A model generated the notes under the pieces. It was not told the DNA's origin and did no database searches. It worked only from the letters and a program-made list of their open reading frames with translations. From contig JAHDVF020000162.1 in the NCBI GenBank assembly GCA_022606425.2, forward strand, positions 620,001-684,000: a DNA stretch of 64,000 nucleotides, in the 5' to 3' direction. Source of the stretch: Lepidostoma basale. Taxonomy: Eukaryota; Arthropoda; Insecta; Trichoptera; Lepidostomatidae. Positions 10,462 to 21,589 of this stretch are shown piece by piece; position 1 is the stretch's first letter; the number at the start of each line of letters is the position of its first letter. The position numbers were made by a program, and so were the translations under genes.

Positions 10462-10740
10462 GTTGTCCGGAGTGTGACAAAGTCTGCCATTCTAAAATAG
10501 GGCTCTATAGCCACACCAGGTGGCACAGAAAACATACTTAAATATGTTTGTGTTCCTTATGCTCGTATTCACGGGTGTACAATTGTTTGTATAAAATAAT
10601 CAAATGTTTTCCCAGACAAAGCATACCTACACAAAAACATTTTTAATAATATTATTTGTAACTATTTTGGGTACTTTTCAAATTTTGTACATTTGATTAA
10701 ATCATTACATTTGTTTATTGACTCTTGAAATAATAAAGTA

Positions 10741-11080
10741 AAACTCTTCATCTTCTTCTTCCTCTTAGTTTAGGCCGTATGACCTGTTTATGACGGTGAG
10801 CTGTCCTGGAAAGATGATGTCCAGCCATCTCTCCATCTTTTTGGCGGCCTTCCTGGCAATCTCTTGCTGCATGGCCTTCCTGGCAATCTCTTGCTGCATG
10901 GGTTTTCTTGTCTTGTAATAATTTTTGCAATTCTTGTGTTCTCCATGCGGTCAACGTGGTCTCTCTAAAAGCGCCTTCTACTTCTTCCCCACAGACAGAC
11001 GTTATCGTTTCATTTCTGATCGGACTCTGAGGGTTTTGCCTGCGATGGAGCGTACGGTTCGCATTTCTGCCATGTAAAAC
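10741..11080 (-). mobile_element. LINE C-terminal remnant
   Basis: A minus-strand tail-like coding segment (MAEMRTVRSIAGKTLRVRSE, then KKMERWLDIIFPGQL) with frameshifts and a short in-frame direct repeat, QQEIARKA twice (10844-10899). It resembles RT C-termini of RTE-type LINEs. The clade is uncertain. Confidence 0.5.
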
Positions 11081-11263
11081 TCGATATTTAATAATGAAAA
11101 TGAATAAAAACATACATTTTTAAGAAGTTTCAATATAGTGTATGGAATGACATCTTTCGCCCTGTCTAAAGCAATATCAAAGGTCCAACTCGAGACGTTT
11201 GATAGTGCATTAGATAATCGATACATGGCATTCCCTTCAATTATAATAAAACTTCTATAAAAC

Positions 11264-11554
11264 GGACACATGGAAAGAATGAGTGAAGACAGAATGGTAA
11301 AGAAGGTATATGTAAACGGCGTGAACGGAGCTAGAAATAGAGGAAGGCCGAGGAAAACGTGGCACGATCAAATCAATCAAATATTGAATGTCGGACACGT
11401 GAGGAGTCGGAGAAATCGACGTGCGTGCATGACAAGATGTATGAATGTAGAGGAAGCGAGAGAAGTATGTCAAGACAGAACAGTGTGGCGTTCCATTCTT
11501 TCTGCCTACCCCTCCGGGGAGACGGCGTGATGGTTAGTTAGTTAGTTAGTTAGT
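11264..11554 (+). mobile_element. family-A LINE 3' end with (TTAG)n tail
   Basis: An 86-codon frame encodes the family-A tail ([49 protein letters not shown]). It is followed by the 3' UTR motif TACCCCTCCGGGGAGACGGC and about five tandem TTAG units. The copy is 5'-truncated. Confidence 0.85.
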
Positions 11555-11559
11555 TTAAA

Positions 11560-12125
11560 ACGGACGTTTTCATTCTTATTGACCATTTTATCAACTTTGG
11601 TTTGGAGTAAATAAAATAATTCACTACAGATGTTAGTTATTACCGCAATGTAAGTGTAGGGTATTGATGAAAACATGTTTTTTATCGAGTGCTTTATTAT
11701 AACAATAATAATATATATAAAAAAGATAAATTAAGGCTAACATAAGTATACATATGCAATTATTATAACTTGGCGGGTGGCCTGGCTTGCAACACTATCC
11801 TCATAGTTTCGGATACTACAGGCTTCCAAATTGTTTTACATTAGAGTAAACAGTTATTGCACGTAGGACATTCGATTGATTTTTGCTTTAAATGAATGAC
11901 AATGTGGCGTGTGAGATAGAATTATTGGGGCTGCTCTCTGAAAAGCGAACGCCAGTCCATGTAAAGGGGAAGGTATACAAGGCAACAAGACAAACTGCGC
12001 AGCACCGAATTGAGGATGCTTAGATGTACGGGCGGAGTAAACGCTGCTCAACAACATCAGGAACATCTAATGTTAAAAACCACATACCTTTTAAAATGCA
12101 TTTTTATGATAAACAATTTGTTACA
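11560..12125. other. 3' flank of gene 2, no gene seen
   Basis: AT-rich DNA downstream of gene 2. TTTATT near 11692 could be a minus-strand AATAAA for it. Short frames here have no recognisable domain. Confidence 0.35.
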
Positions 12126-13475
12126 TCATTCAATTAAATTTGCCCCAGAGTGCGTGAGCAAATGTTTCGTTAAATTAGACTTTGTTTTGTACGGTTTATT
12201 ACAGGTCGAACATTCAAATGATCTTATGTCTGAATGAGTAATCGAGTGACTTCTTAAATCTGATTTTGTTTTAAACGTTTTGTTACACCCCGAACATGCA
12301 AATGGTTTATCTTCCGAGTGAATATGAAAATGTTGTATTAACCGCGATTTTAATGCAAACCGTTTACTGCAAGTTGAACATTCAAAAGGTTTCACATCTA
12401 AATGAATAATCGAATGACTTTTTAATCTGGAAGCAGTTTTAAACGGCCTGAGGCAAGTCGTACATTTAAATGGTTTTATATCAGAATGAATAAGTAAATG
12501 TCTTTTTAATTCTGTTTTTCTCTTAAACAGTCTGTTGCAGGTCTTACAGGAAAACGCTTTATCATCCGAGTGAATGAGCAAATGTCGTATTAACCGCGAT
12601 TTAACTGCAAATTGTCTTCTGCATATCGTACATTCAAATGGTTTTACATCTGTATGAGTAAGCATATGACTTTTTAAATCTTTTTTTGTTTTAAACGATT
12701 TATCGCATTTCGAACATGTAAAAAGTTTATCTTCCAAGTGAACGGGTAAATGTTGCACTAACCTCGATTTAACTACAAACCGTTTTCCGCAAACTAAACA
12801 TTCAAAGGGTTTTACATCAGAATGAGTAAGCGAATGGCTTTTTAATTCTGATTTTGTTTTAAATGCTTTTCTGCAAATCGGACAATCAAACGGTTTTACA
12901 CCCGAATGTGTAAGGGAATGGATTTTCAATTCTCTTTTTCTCTTAAACATTTTGTTGCAGGTCATACAAGAAAAAACTTTATTATCCGAGTGAACGATAA
13001 AATGTTTTATTAAGGACGATTTGAATGCAAACCGTTTGGTGCATGTCGAACATTTGAATGTTGTTTCTTTAGTATTCTGATGGATTGGAACTGAATTTGT
13101 CGAACTCAAAGTGCTCTTTCTAAATCCATCTATTTCTAAAGGATCTTGCTTCACAATACTATTTGACACATCTACATCTACAGAAAACGTATCTTCGTTT
13201 TTTAATTCCATTTTACAGCAATGAGAATCATTTTCCATATCTGCGTTATGCGTGAAATCATTTTCAAAATCGGTTTCCTTTTTGAAAGATTCTATCTTGA
13301 CAATTGTGATGTCCTCCGACTTCTCTTTTAGATTCAGCGTCTCCAAATAGTTGTCATCGTCTCCGTTGGAATCCCAGAGAGTCTCTTCCGGTTCAGACTT
13401 AACACAAACTAGTAATTCACTCTCCGATTGTTGCGGACATTCCTGTTTAACGCTCCCAGACACGTCGGCTTCCAT
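12126..13475 (-). CDS. C2H2 zinc-finger protein, 11 fingers (gene 2)
   Basis: A single-exon frame of 449 residues starting at a true ATG (MEADVSGS). Residues 1 to about 136 form the family's acidic region: VKSEPE, a WDSNGDDDN block, ITIVKIES, FKKETD and SIVKQDPLE. Eleven C2H2 fingers follow at 28-residue spacing, ending HLLTHSGANLIE. Fingers 1, 4, 6 and 9 share the helix pattern (F/V/L)KSRLI, and fingers 2 and 7 share FKRKxELK, so the array grew by copying blocks of two or three fingers. The usual linker is HSDVKPFEC, with DDK or EDK variants. It lies tail-to-tail with gene 1, with which it shares the N-terminal region. No other domain is present. A nuclear DNA-binding role is inferred from the fingers; targets are unknown. 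Confidence 0.9.
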   Translation of the reverse strand: MEADVSGSVKQECPQQSESELLVCVKSEPEETLWDSNGDDDNYLETLNLKEKSEDITIVKIESFKKETDFENDFTHNADMENDSHCCKMELKNEDTFSVDVDVSNSIVKQDPLEIDGFRKSTLSSTNSVPIHQNTKETTFKCSTCTKRFAFKSSLIKHFIVHSDNKVFSCMTCNKMFKRKRELKIHSLTHSGVKPFDCPICRKAFKTKSELKSHSLTHSDVKPFECLVCGKRFVVKSRLVQHLPVHLEDKLFTCSKCDKSFKTKKDLKSHMLTHTDVKPFECTICRRQFAVKSRLIRHLLIHSDDKAFSCKTCNRLFKRKTELKRHLLIHSDIKPFKCTTCLRPFKTASRLKSHSIIHLDVKPFECSTCSKRFALKSRLIQHFHIHSEDKPFACSGCNKTFKTKSDLRSHSITHSDIRSFECSTCNKPYKTKSNLTKHLLTHSGANLIE

Positions 13476-13789
13476 CCTTTCCAGTTAAGATTTTGGAGGA
13501 TACTGCGAAATCCGAAAACGTGTTACGCGAAAAGTAAAATAGCGATGATTGCTCGTGACTATTTAAGTTAATATTAAAAAATAATAATGATGCAAAACGA
13601 TACTTGTTCTGCTGACACTAAGCCAGAAACGATTTACTTGAACCTCTAAAAATAAAAGCTCCTAACTAAACCACAGATGCCTGAGTTTAGATGGATAAGT
13701 TTCATTTTTTTTTAATATCGTTCGATGTAGTCGAAGAACCTATTGTAGCATTAAAAACAATTAAAATATAGCAAATTTATATGAAACCG
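13476..13789. other. 5' flank of gene 2, nothing recognised
   Basis: AT-rich sequence between the gene 2 start codon and an LTR. I see no coding frame and no repeat. It should contain the gene 2 promoter, but no motif stands out. Confidence 0.35.
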
Positions 13790-14704
13790 TGATATAGCCA
13801 TGTTTCATGGCATAATAGGTGAGGTTGCACTAGACAAGTTTTACACGACCGAAAAGGCGTTTTCTCTCTGGAGGCTTGTTTGATCTTAGTTAAGTTTAAT
13901 TTTAATTAGTGATAAGATTATGAAAGACATTTTAAAAACAATAAGTGAGTGAAAAATAATAGCGTTCTGCCCGGTACCGCAAAGCAGTTAGGTACTGCCG
14001 GCCGGATGCAGAGAGTGGCCACACTTGAGAGGGAATGATCTAACCCTCCGCCCTGCAGAGTTCCGGGCAGCTCTCGGCCCCCAGTCTACCACCGGCCTCC
14101 GGGAAAGGAACATCTCCCCCTCACGCGGACGCGCGCCGGAGGGGAGATAGTCTAAAAAGATCGCGAAGTGTTATACCAAACGCCGGGAAGTGATTCTGAA
14201 AAAGATCGCGATATCGCCGCATGGCATCAGCAACCATGGCGTCAGCTCATCATCATTGGGACCTGATGCTGGCCACGGCTGTCTCAGCGAATGAGACCAG
14301 ACCGCTCCTCGCCCGTCCTCGCGCCCGCCTCGCACATCCCTCGTGGTGTGGACGCCACGTGCCGGCTGGATCGACGACTTCGCAGATCAGATCAAGTAGT
14401 GTTAATTCAGTGGCGGAGTAGCTTTAAGTCGTTCCAACGATTAGCAAGTAAGTCATCTTTAGTTTATAAGTGATCTTGTTTATTTGTTTTTGTATGTTTG
14501 TGTTTAAATATAAGTGTAAATAGCAAATATTGGTTTCAATCTCATATCACTATACCTCCCGGAGCATCTTAGAGATCGAATAATAATCACATTAGCGAGT
14601 AAACACTGGGCATCAACACGTTGTGAGAAGTTTGGTTCGCGATATGGAGTGGGACACGACTAATCGTCATGTTTCACCCTGTGTCGGCTAACATCTTCGT
14701 AACA
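13790..14704 (+). mobile_element. solo or partial LTR of the element-1 family
   Basis: It begins TGATATAG and ends TAACA like the other LTRs, but is a distinct subfamily in the GC-rich part (GGCCGGATGCAGAGAGTGG). There is no internal region, and the flanks (ACCG on the left; AAGT, or AATT after the later insertion, on the right) do not match, so it is not a clean solo LTR. Its last 87 bp are tandemly repeated, and the second unit received element 2. Confidence 0.8.
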
Positions 14705-14737
14705 AAGTTGTGAGAAGTTTGGTTCGCGATATGGAGT
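14621..14737 (+). repeat. 87-bp tandem duplication of an LTR end
   Basis: Unit 1 is 14621-14707 (starting TTGTGAGAAGTTTGG). Unit 2 starts at 14708, is broken by element 2 after GAGT (14734-14737), and resumes at 18434. Confidence 0.8.
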
Positions 14738-15667
14738 TGTAGCAAGTTGCTCTCGACACGGGGCGAAACATGACGATTAGTCGTATCTCACTCCATATCT
14801 CGAAGCACTCCCTCACAACGTATTGCCCGGTGTTTACTCGCTAATGTGATTATTATTCGATCTCTAAGATGCTCCGGGAGGTATAGTAATATGAGATTGA
14901 AACCAATATTTGCTATTTACACTTATATTTAAACACAAACATACAAAAACAAATAAACAAGATCACTTATAAACTAAAGATGACTTACTTCTATTCGTTG
15001 GCCAACGACTTAAAGCTACTCCGTCACTGAATTAACACTACTTGATCTGATCTGCGAAGTCGTCGATCCAGCCGGCACGTGGCGTCCACATCACGAGGGA
15101 CGTGCGAGGCGGGCGCGAGGGTGGGCGAGGAGCGGTCTGGTCTCATTCGCTGGGACAGCCGTGGCCAGCATCAGGTCCCAATGATGATGAGCTGACGCCA
15201 TGGTTGCTGATGCCACGCGGCGATATCGCGATCTTTTTCGGATTCACTTCCCGGCGTTCGGTATAACACTTCGCGATCTTTTTAGACTATCTCCCCTTCG
15301 GCGCGCGTCGGCGCGAGGGGGAGATGATCCTTTCCCGGAGGCCGGTGATAGACTCGGGCGAGAGCTGCCCGGAACCTATGCAGGGCGGAGGGTTGGATCG
15401 TCCCCTCTCAAGTGCGGCCACTCTCGAAAATTGGGCCCGGCAGTACCTAACTGCTTTGCGATACCGGGGCAGAACGCTATTTATTTTCACTCACAGAATT
15501 GTCATTATCACGATTAGTGTTTTAAATTGTCTTTCATTATCTTATCACTAATTAAAATTAAACTTAACTAAGATCAAACAAGCCTCCAGAGAGAAAACGC
15601 CTTTTCGGTCATGCAAAACTTGTCTAGTGCAACCTCACCTATTATGCCATGAAACATGGCTATATCA
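14738..15667 (-). repeat. 3' LTR of element 2
   Basis: 930 bp, reading TGTAGCAAG at its left end and CTATATCA at its right end, the inverse of the element-1 LTR ends. Confidence 0.88.
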
Positions 15668-17499
15668 ATCCCCACTACTCAAAATGAGATTGCACTAGAC
15701 TAAGAAAAAAAACATTGGAAAAAAAAGCTTTAAAAGAAAATCTATTGCATTGAAATTTTTGAAATTGCGCAATCCAACTAGATTTTTCGCGTATGGCGAT
15801 CACTAATGGAATCCCTATCTTGTGCTGAACGCTGTCCCTCCTACTCCACTTATAGGAAGGCTCGCGATTCACGCGAGGCAGCATAAAACATGTAACAGGT
15901 AGATTCGATTACGAATTGAAAAAATATTGCGGTATGTGAACAGGATTACATTCTTCATTAGCACCTCTATACATTTGATTCGACTTGCCTCCCCTCGTCA
16001 TTTACACAAAAACCGTTTTTTCTAAACGCTATCTATCTTATAACTAATTGCCGGGTATTTCTCTTCCGGAACTGAGAAACTCGTTTTTCTCTCATTACAT
16101 GGTAGGAGATTCCATCATCCCATATCGTACCATCTCTTTCTCGCCGATCAAAGGCCATTCGGGAATTCCGTCATCCGATGCCTGGTCGGGGAGCTTCCGC
16201 TTCTTCGCACTGTCTTCGACTCTCATAGAGTACTATCTCCCTCTCGCCGATTGAAGGCCGCCCGGGAATTGCGTCATCCGGGGAACTAATCAGAAAGCCT
16301 GGAGCTATCGCTTTTTCGCACTGTCTTATCTCTACATCGTGTTCTTTCTTGCATCGCCTTACACTACTATCTAAAACAAAACTAAATTATCGACACTTAA
16401 TTCGTGCGAATTGGTGGTGATATGAATCGAATTTAAAAAAATTCAAAACAAAATCTCGTGTCGGCAAGTTTAGGATTGAACTTGTTTTTCTTAAAATTTT
16501 GAAAGCGGCAGTCTCATCGCATGTAACGTCTTCCTTTTCTCAAAAGCCAATGTTGGGATCTAGTCTGCTATGTCGCTTAGTCATCTTAATTTAATGGTTA
16601 TTAAATTAAGTTATAGACTGGTGGAAGGATAAAAATATCACATGGCACGACATACAAGTAGATTACTTTACAAATGTACATCCGATACATCCAACCCCTA
16701 TTGCTTTGAACTACAAACAAGACGCTTCTTTAATACCTAATCCATTCACATACTAATTATAACTCACGGAGAACTCATTTAAATTTTCTCCCTGGATGGC
16801 TGTTTAAAATTATTATAAAAATGTAGTTGCATTCGTGAAAACTTGATATTATTACAGATATTATTGGGCGCCAGCAAATTTTTGTTTCTTTGTTAAAAAA
16901 AATTGCAAAAAAATACACATATTTGTCAAAGGCTCACTCAGAACAATAAAACGGCCGAATTCTAAAGAACAATTAAAGGATTAAAATTTGAAATTTTAAC
17001 GTTGGTCGGCCGCTAGACCCTTAATATTTACGACGTTTGTCTAAACGTATACCTGGTCAATCCGCCGCAAGCTTATCTAGCCAGGGAACAAAAGAAATTC
17101 GGCTGGGGAATTTCCTTAAAACTTTCTTTCTTATCAGTTGACTTTACAACGGTATGAGATTATAATCTGTATTTGCTTACTCGTTTGAAATTCAAAATTC
17201 AAAATTAACCGACGTACGAGTAAATAAACAAAATGACATATCGGTTTTCACAAATGCTTACAAATAAAATATAAAATTATGAATTGGCTTCAATCTCGAC
17301 ATCACACCATCCCGGAACAATCAGAAAACAAATATCAACATTAGCGAATCTACAATATTTATTGCTAGCTCAGATTTTTGCATTCAACTCTTCTCTAGGT
17401 CGCGTGTTCGTCTGATCTCACTTAACCAGACAGCGTCTGAATTATTAATTATATTTAATTAAAATTCAAATACGCCGAGTCCCACGCTATGGCGCCATT

Positions 17500-18429
17500 C
17501 GTAGCAAGTTGCTCTCGACACGGGGCGAAACATGACGATTAGTCGTATCTCACTCCATATCTCGAAGCACTCCCTCACAACGTATTGCCCGGTGTTTACT
17601 CGCTAATGTGATTATTATTCGATCTCTAAGATGCTCCGGGAGGTATAGTAATATGAGATTGAAACCAATATTTGCTATTTACACTTATATTTAAACACAA
17701 ACATACAAAAACAAATAAACAAGATCACTTATAAACTAAAGATGACTTACTTCTATTCGTTGGCCAACGACTTAAAGCTACTCCGTCACTGAATTAACAC
17801 TACTTGATCTGATCTGCGAAGTCGTCGATCCAGCCGGCACGTGGCGTCCACATCACGAGGGACGTGCGAGGCGGGCGCGAGGATGGGCGAGGAGCGGTCT
17901 GGTCTCATTCGCTGGGACAGCCGTGGCCAGCATCAGGTCCCAATGATGATGAGCTGACGCCATGGTTGCTGATGCCACGCGGCGATATCGCGATCTTTTC
18001 CGGATTCACTTCCCGGCGTTCGGTATAACACTTCGCGATCTTTTTAGACTATCTCCCCTTCGGCGCGCGTCGGCGCGAGGGGGAGATGATCCTTTCCCGG
18101 AGGCCGGTGATAGACTCGGGCGAGAGCTGCCCGGAACCTATGCAGGGCGGAGGGTTGGATCGTCCCCTCTCAAGTGCGGCCACTCTCGAAAATTGGGCCC
18201 GGCAGTACCTAACTGCTTTGCGATACCGGGGCAGAACGCTATTTATTTTCACTCACAGAATTGTCATTATCACGATTAGTGTTTTAAATTGTCTTTCATT
18301 ATCTTATCACTAATTAAAATTAAACTTAACTAAGATCAAACAAGCCTCCAGAGAGAAAACGCCTTTTCGGTCATGCAAAACTTGTCTAGTGCAACCTCAC
18401 CTATTATGCCATGAAACATGGCTATATCA
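17500..18429 (-). repeat. 5' LTR of element 2
   Basis: 930 bp. It adjoins the primer-binding site across a two-base gap (17498-17499). The first base is C where the partner LTR has T. Confidence 0.88.
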
Positions 18430-18433
18430 GAGT

Positions 18434-18486
18434 GGGACACGACTAATCGTCATGTTTCACCCCGTGTCGAGAGCATCTTCGTAACA
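18434..18486 (+). mobile_element. right remainder of the interrupted LTR
   Basis: It continues the second 87-bp unit (GGGACACGACTAATCGTCATG ... GTAACA) after element 2 and its GAGT duplication. Confidence 0.8.
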
Positions 18487-18930
18487 AATTCATAAAAAAA
18501 AAAAAGATTCGATGTCAGATTAGGTAAAAATATTTTTTGTGAACTGTGAACACTTTCACAAATGTTCACACACACGCATAACCAATCATCTGTCAGTGTC
18601 AAACTGTTCTGTTCGGGTCATTCGCTCACTTGAGTTAAAATACATTGGTTACCATCTCGCCTCTGTTCGGTAGTTTTTCTTTCGAAGAGCCACTCGTCCC
18701 AAAGATCAAACGTGTTGATATAACTCGCCAAAACCCGCTATAATGCCATGTATATGACTTGTATTTCATCAGCTACTAATCGGCCAGTGTTGGACATAGG
18801 CCTCCCTTCCCGACTTCCACAATACTGTATACCTCGCCAATCTGGTCAATAGACCTCCTGCAATTCGTTTGATGTCATCAGATTATATTGCTTGTTATAT
18901 TACGCACCATTACACATTGGTTTATTAGAT
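18487..18930. other. 5' flank of gene 3
   Basis: No gene is seen. A short LINE scrap with the phrase GTTGGACATAGGCCTCC lies near 18787-18803. Related phrases occur near 2743, 20980 and 41575. The gene 3 promoter must lie here, but no motif is clear. Confidence 0.35.
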
Positions 18931-20070
18931 ATGGCAGAAGGCAAACACGGGATAAAAAATGAATCAAATTTTGTAAATCCAGTAAATTCTGATATTCCGT
19001 TATTGAGATATATTAAATCTGAGCCGGAATCTTCCTGGAATACTAATGAAAATACATTTGAACAATTAAATCAAGAAAATGACACGAAAAACATCGCTAT
19101 TGTCAAGATTGAATCAATCAAGATGGAAGGTTTTGTTGAAAATGAAACCATTAATAAAACAGACGTAGAAAATGATTCAAAACACGCCATTACATTTAAA
19201 ATCGAGCTACCCGCTACTGATAGCAATTTAGAAAATGGAGAGACGTTCGCCGTGGATACAAATGCATCACGCAGTATTGCCAAACAAGAATCTGTAAATA
19301 AATCTGAGTCTAAATGTAACCTTCAAATAGATTCCAAAAATCGAGTTCAAATCGAGACACCTGGTACAGAAAGCGATGATAACGTATCCGGAGAAAACCC
19401 TTATTCCTGTGCATTGTGCAATAAACGTGTAAAGACAAAAACAAGCATAATTCGCCATATGATAACTCACTCTGGAGATAAACCATATTCATGTTCAACG
19501 TGCGAAAAAAGTTTTAAAAGAAAATCTACTCTAAAAGCACACGAATTCATTCACTCGGGAGAGAAACCGTTCTCGTGTTCAATTTGCGATAAACGGTTTC
19601 CTTCTAAACCAAGCATAAGATCGCACATGTTAATCCACTCGGGAGAAAAACCCTTTACGTGTTCAGCCTGCGATAAACGGTTTACTTTCAAATTCGCCCT
19701 AAAATCGCATATGCTTATTCACTCGAAAGAGAAACCCTTTTTTTGTTCGATATGCAACAAAAGCTTTCCACGAAAGCCGAGTTTAATTATTCACATGTTT
19801 TCACACTCTTCGAAAAATCAGTTTACGTGTTCCATTTGCAACAAAAAGTGCGCTTGTAAGTCGAGATTGAATTCCCACATGCTCATCCACTCGAAAGAAA
19901 AACTGTTTCCTTGTTCGAACTGCGATAAATCTTTTAATGATAAATCAAATTTTAAAAAGCACTTGCGAATTCATTCCGGAGAAAAACCGTTTTCATGTTT
20001 GACGTGTAATCGTTTATTCACTCAAAAATCAGACTTGAAACGTCATATGCCTATTCATTTCGGAAAGTAA
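18931..20070 (+). CDS. C2H2 zinc-finger protein, 8 fingers (gene 3)
   Basis: A single-exon frame of 379 residues starting at ATG in MAEGKHG. It has the family's N-terminal region in divergent form (YIKSEPE, IAIVKIES, IKMEG, FKIELP, SIAKQES). Eight C2H2 fingers then run from about residue 153 to the C-terminus. It is the outlier of the cluster: its linkers are close to the classical type (HSGEKPF, HSKEKPF), and finger 6 has Cys for the usual Phe (CNKKCACKSRL). AATAAA lies 16 bases after the stop. Further downstream there is a ghost finger broken by LINEs, so an earlier version may have been longer. It probably binds DNA; the target is unknown. Confidence 0.9.
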   Translation: MAEGKHGIKNESNFVNPVNSDIPLLRYIKSEPESSWNTNENTFEQLNQENDTKNIAIVKIESIKMEGFVENETINKTDVENDSKHAITFKIELPATDSNLENGETFAVDTNASRSIAKQESVNKSESKCNLQIDSKNRVQIETPGTESDDNVSGENPYSCALCNKRVKTKTSIIRHMITHSGDKPYSCSTCEKSFKRKSTLKAHEFIHSGEKPFSCSICDKRFPSKPSIRSHMLIHSGEKPFTCSACDKRFTFKFALKSHMLIHSKEKPFFCSICNKSFPRKPSLIIHMFSHSSKNQFTCSICNKKCACKSRLNSHMLIHSKEKLFPCSNCDKSFNDKSNFKKHLRIHSGEKPFSCLTCNRLFTQKSDLKRHMPIHFGK

Positions 20071-20085
20071 GTGTAGAATAGTCTA

Positions 20086-20091
20086 AATAAA
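20086..20091 (+). terminator. candidate polyadenylation signal of gene 3
   Basis: AATAAA directly downstream of the gene 3 stop codon. Confidence 0.55.
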
Positions 20092-20234
20092 AAAATTATA
20101 CTGTTATTTATTTTAACAAACTAAAAAAATATATGTTATTGTAAAGTATCAACGTATTGTCATAAAATAAACGAAATTTATCAGGATCACAACCAGTTTT
20201 CGTGTTTGATTTGCAATAAATGTTTTAATAATAA

Positions 20235-20400
20235 ATATTCTTCTTCCTGGCCTTGTCCCATTATCTTGGGGTCGGCTCTTCTTGTATGGTGTCTCCAAGA
20301 CTGTCTGTCCTGGGTATCGCTGGTGGGATCCGATCCCTTTTGAGACTCCTTTGAATGAGTCCCATTCACGTCTTCTTGGGCCTAACGTCAGTTATCAATG
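20235..20400 (-). mobile_element. LINE C-terminal fragment
   Basis: The minus strand encodes DTQDRQSWRHHTRRADPKIM followed by GQGQEEE, a familiar C-terminal tail of insect LINEs. It is truncated and sits inside the ghost finger. Confidence 0.6.
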
Positions 20401-20559
20401 TTAATGTAATTTAGTCAGCAGGGCGCAGCATGACACGACTTGTACCATCTCAGACAGACAACTCTCGAGTTTATGAGAGATTGGCCTCTGGAACTTCACG
20501 AATGCGGATGTTCATGATGTGTTAGGATATATCTTCAATAATAAATAATGACAGTTAAA

Positions 20560-20815
20560 TACTTCTTTTTCTTTCCGTGTCCTGTCAGGTCTCCCCAACG
20601 TTGACTATCACCCTTGAGTAGGCCTCCCCGTCCTGGGCAGCTCGGAACAGCTCCCCCACGGTCCTCAGCCCCGTCCACTCTCGGATTTTCTTCAGCCAGG
20701 AAACCCGCCTTGTCCCAACACCTCGTCGACCCTCAATCTTACCCTCCAAGATCAGATGTAGTAGTGCGTACTTTTCGCCTCTCAGAACATGGCCCAAGTA
20801 GGACACCTTAGTAGA
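20560..20815 (-). mobile_element. RTE-like LINE C-terminal fragment
   Basis: The minus strand encodes MSYLGHVLRGEKYALLHLIL, GKIEGRRGVGTRR and WLKKIREWTGL, the RTE-type RT C-terminus. Relatives lie at 31480-31690, 48935-49295 and 51610-52060. Confidence 0.75.
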
Positions 20816-20969
20816 TACTACAAAGTCAAAATTAAAATCCCATAGTTACGTCCATTCACGAGAAAAACGGTACAAGTGTTCTAAGTGCAACAAAGAGTTC
20901 ACTGTAAAACCAAGCTTACAGAATCATATGCTCTTACTCAAGAATAGAATAATTTCACGTATAATGAAA

Positions 20970-21400
20970 AATGTATATTCCTGCTGGATAAAGGCCTCTT
21001 AAAAACGTTTCACCTCTTTCCTATTGCTCGCCTTTTTCACCTGCTACCACTCTTTTGAGGTTACGTCGTCAACTTACCTATACTGTAGTCTTTCGACACC
21101 TTTTTTTGCCCATGGTCGCATCTTCTTCTCCTTTTATACCCTTGGTCTGTTCCTATTGTTAGGTTAGCCTCTCTTGGAAAGTTGACTCCCAGCTATCCCT
21201 CGGTAGCCAACAGTAATCTGATACATCATGTGGGGTTCTGGAGGGATCCGTTCTCTGCACGTGCGCATGCCAGTGTCTGTCCCATCTAACAATATCTCGT
21301 ACTTACATTTGTCTTGGATAGCCATGTTCCTCACTTTATCTCGAAGAGTTTTGCCAACTTTTGTCCCCAGCGTCCACATCCGTGCCACCCGTACCTTAAT
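20970..21400 (-). mobile_element. decayed LINE tails
   Basis: The minus strand at 21164-21388 reads MARMWTLGTKVGKTLRDKVR, an RT C-terminal remnant. Before it is a degraded 3' UTR with a GGATAAAGGCCTCTT phrase. No intact frame remains. Confidence 0.45.
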
Positions 21401-21589
21401 AAATAATAATAATCTAACTTTTAAAGCGCCATTCTTGCGATGTATTCACATCAAGGACGCATTAGGACGAGTTTTAAATCTGAACTAAAAAGTAAAATAA
21501 AACAAAAATACAAGTTGGGTTTTAATTTTGGTATTAAATATGAAATTATGTGGTTTCAGCTTAGATCTGAAATCTGTCGGATCATTTAT

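Larger units (their letters stand above)
14738..18429 (-). mobile_element. non-autonomous LTR retrotransposon, element 2
   Basis: Reverse-oriented relative of element 1. The LTRs are 930 bp each (14738-15667 and 17500-18429) and the interior is 1832 bp (15668-17499). The target duplication GAGT lies at 14734-14737 and 18430-18433. The primer-binding site, read on the minus strand, starts TGGCGCCA near 17497, and the purine tract lies just beyond 15667. There is no gag or pol frame. The two LTRs differ at about three sites by eye, one of them the terminal T of the LTR end at 17500. It is inserted into another LTR of the same family. Confidence 0.9.
20196..20946 (+). pseudogene. ghost C2H2 fingers split by LINE insertions
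   Basis: 20196-20234 reads FSCLICNKCFNNK, the first half of a finger. 20820-20946 reads KVKIKSHSYVHSREKRYKC and then a whole finger, CSKCNKEFTVKPSLQNH. The halves fit together around about 585 bp of LINE fragments. The fingers resemble gene 3 (HSxEKxxxC linker) and lie outside its open frame. Confidence 0.65.

Noticed and set aside
11530..11556. TTAG repeats as telomere-like sequence
   Set aside because: Insect telomeres are TTAGG. These are four-base units always at the 3' end of the same LINE.
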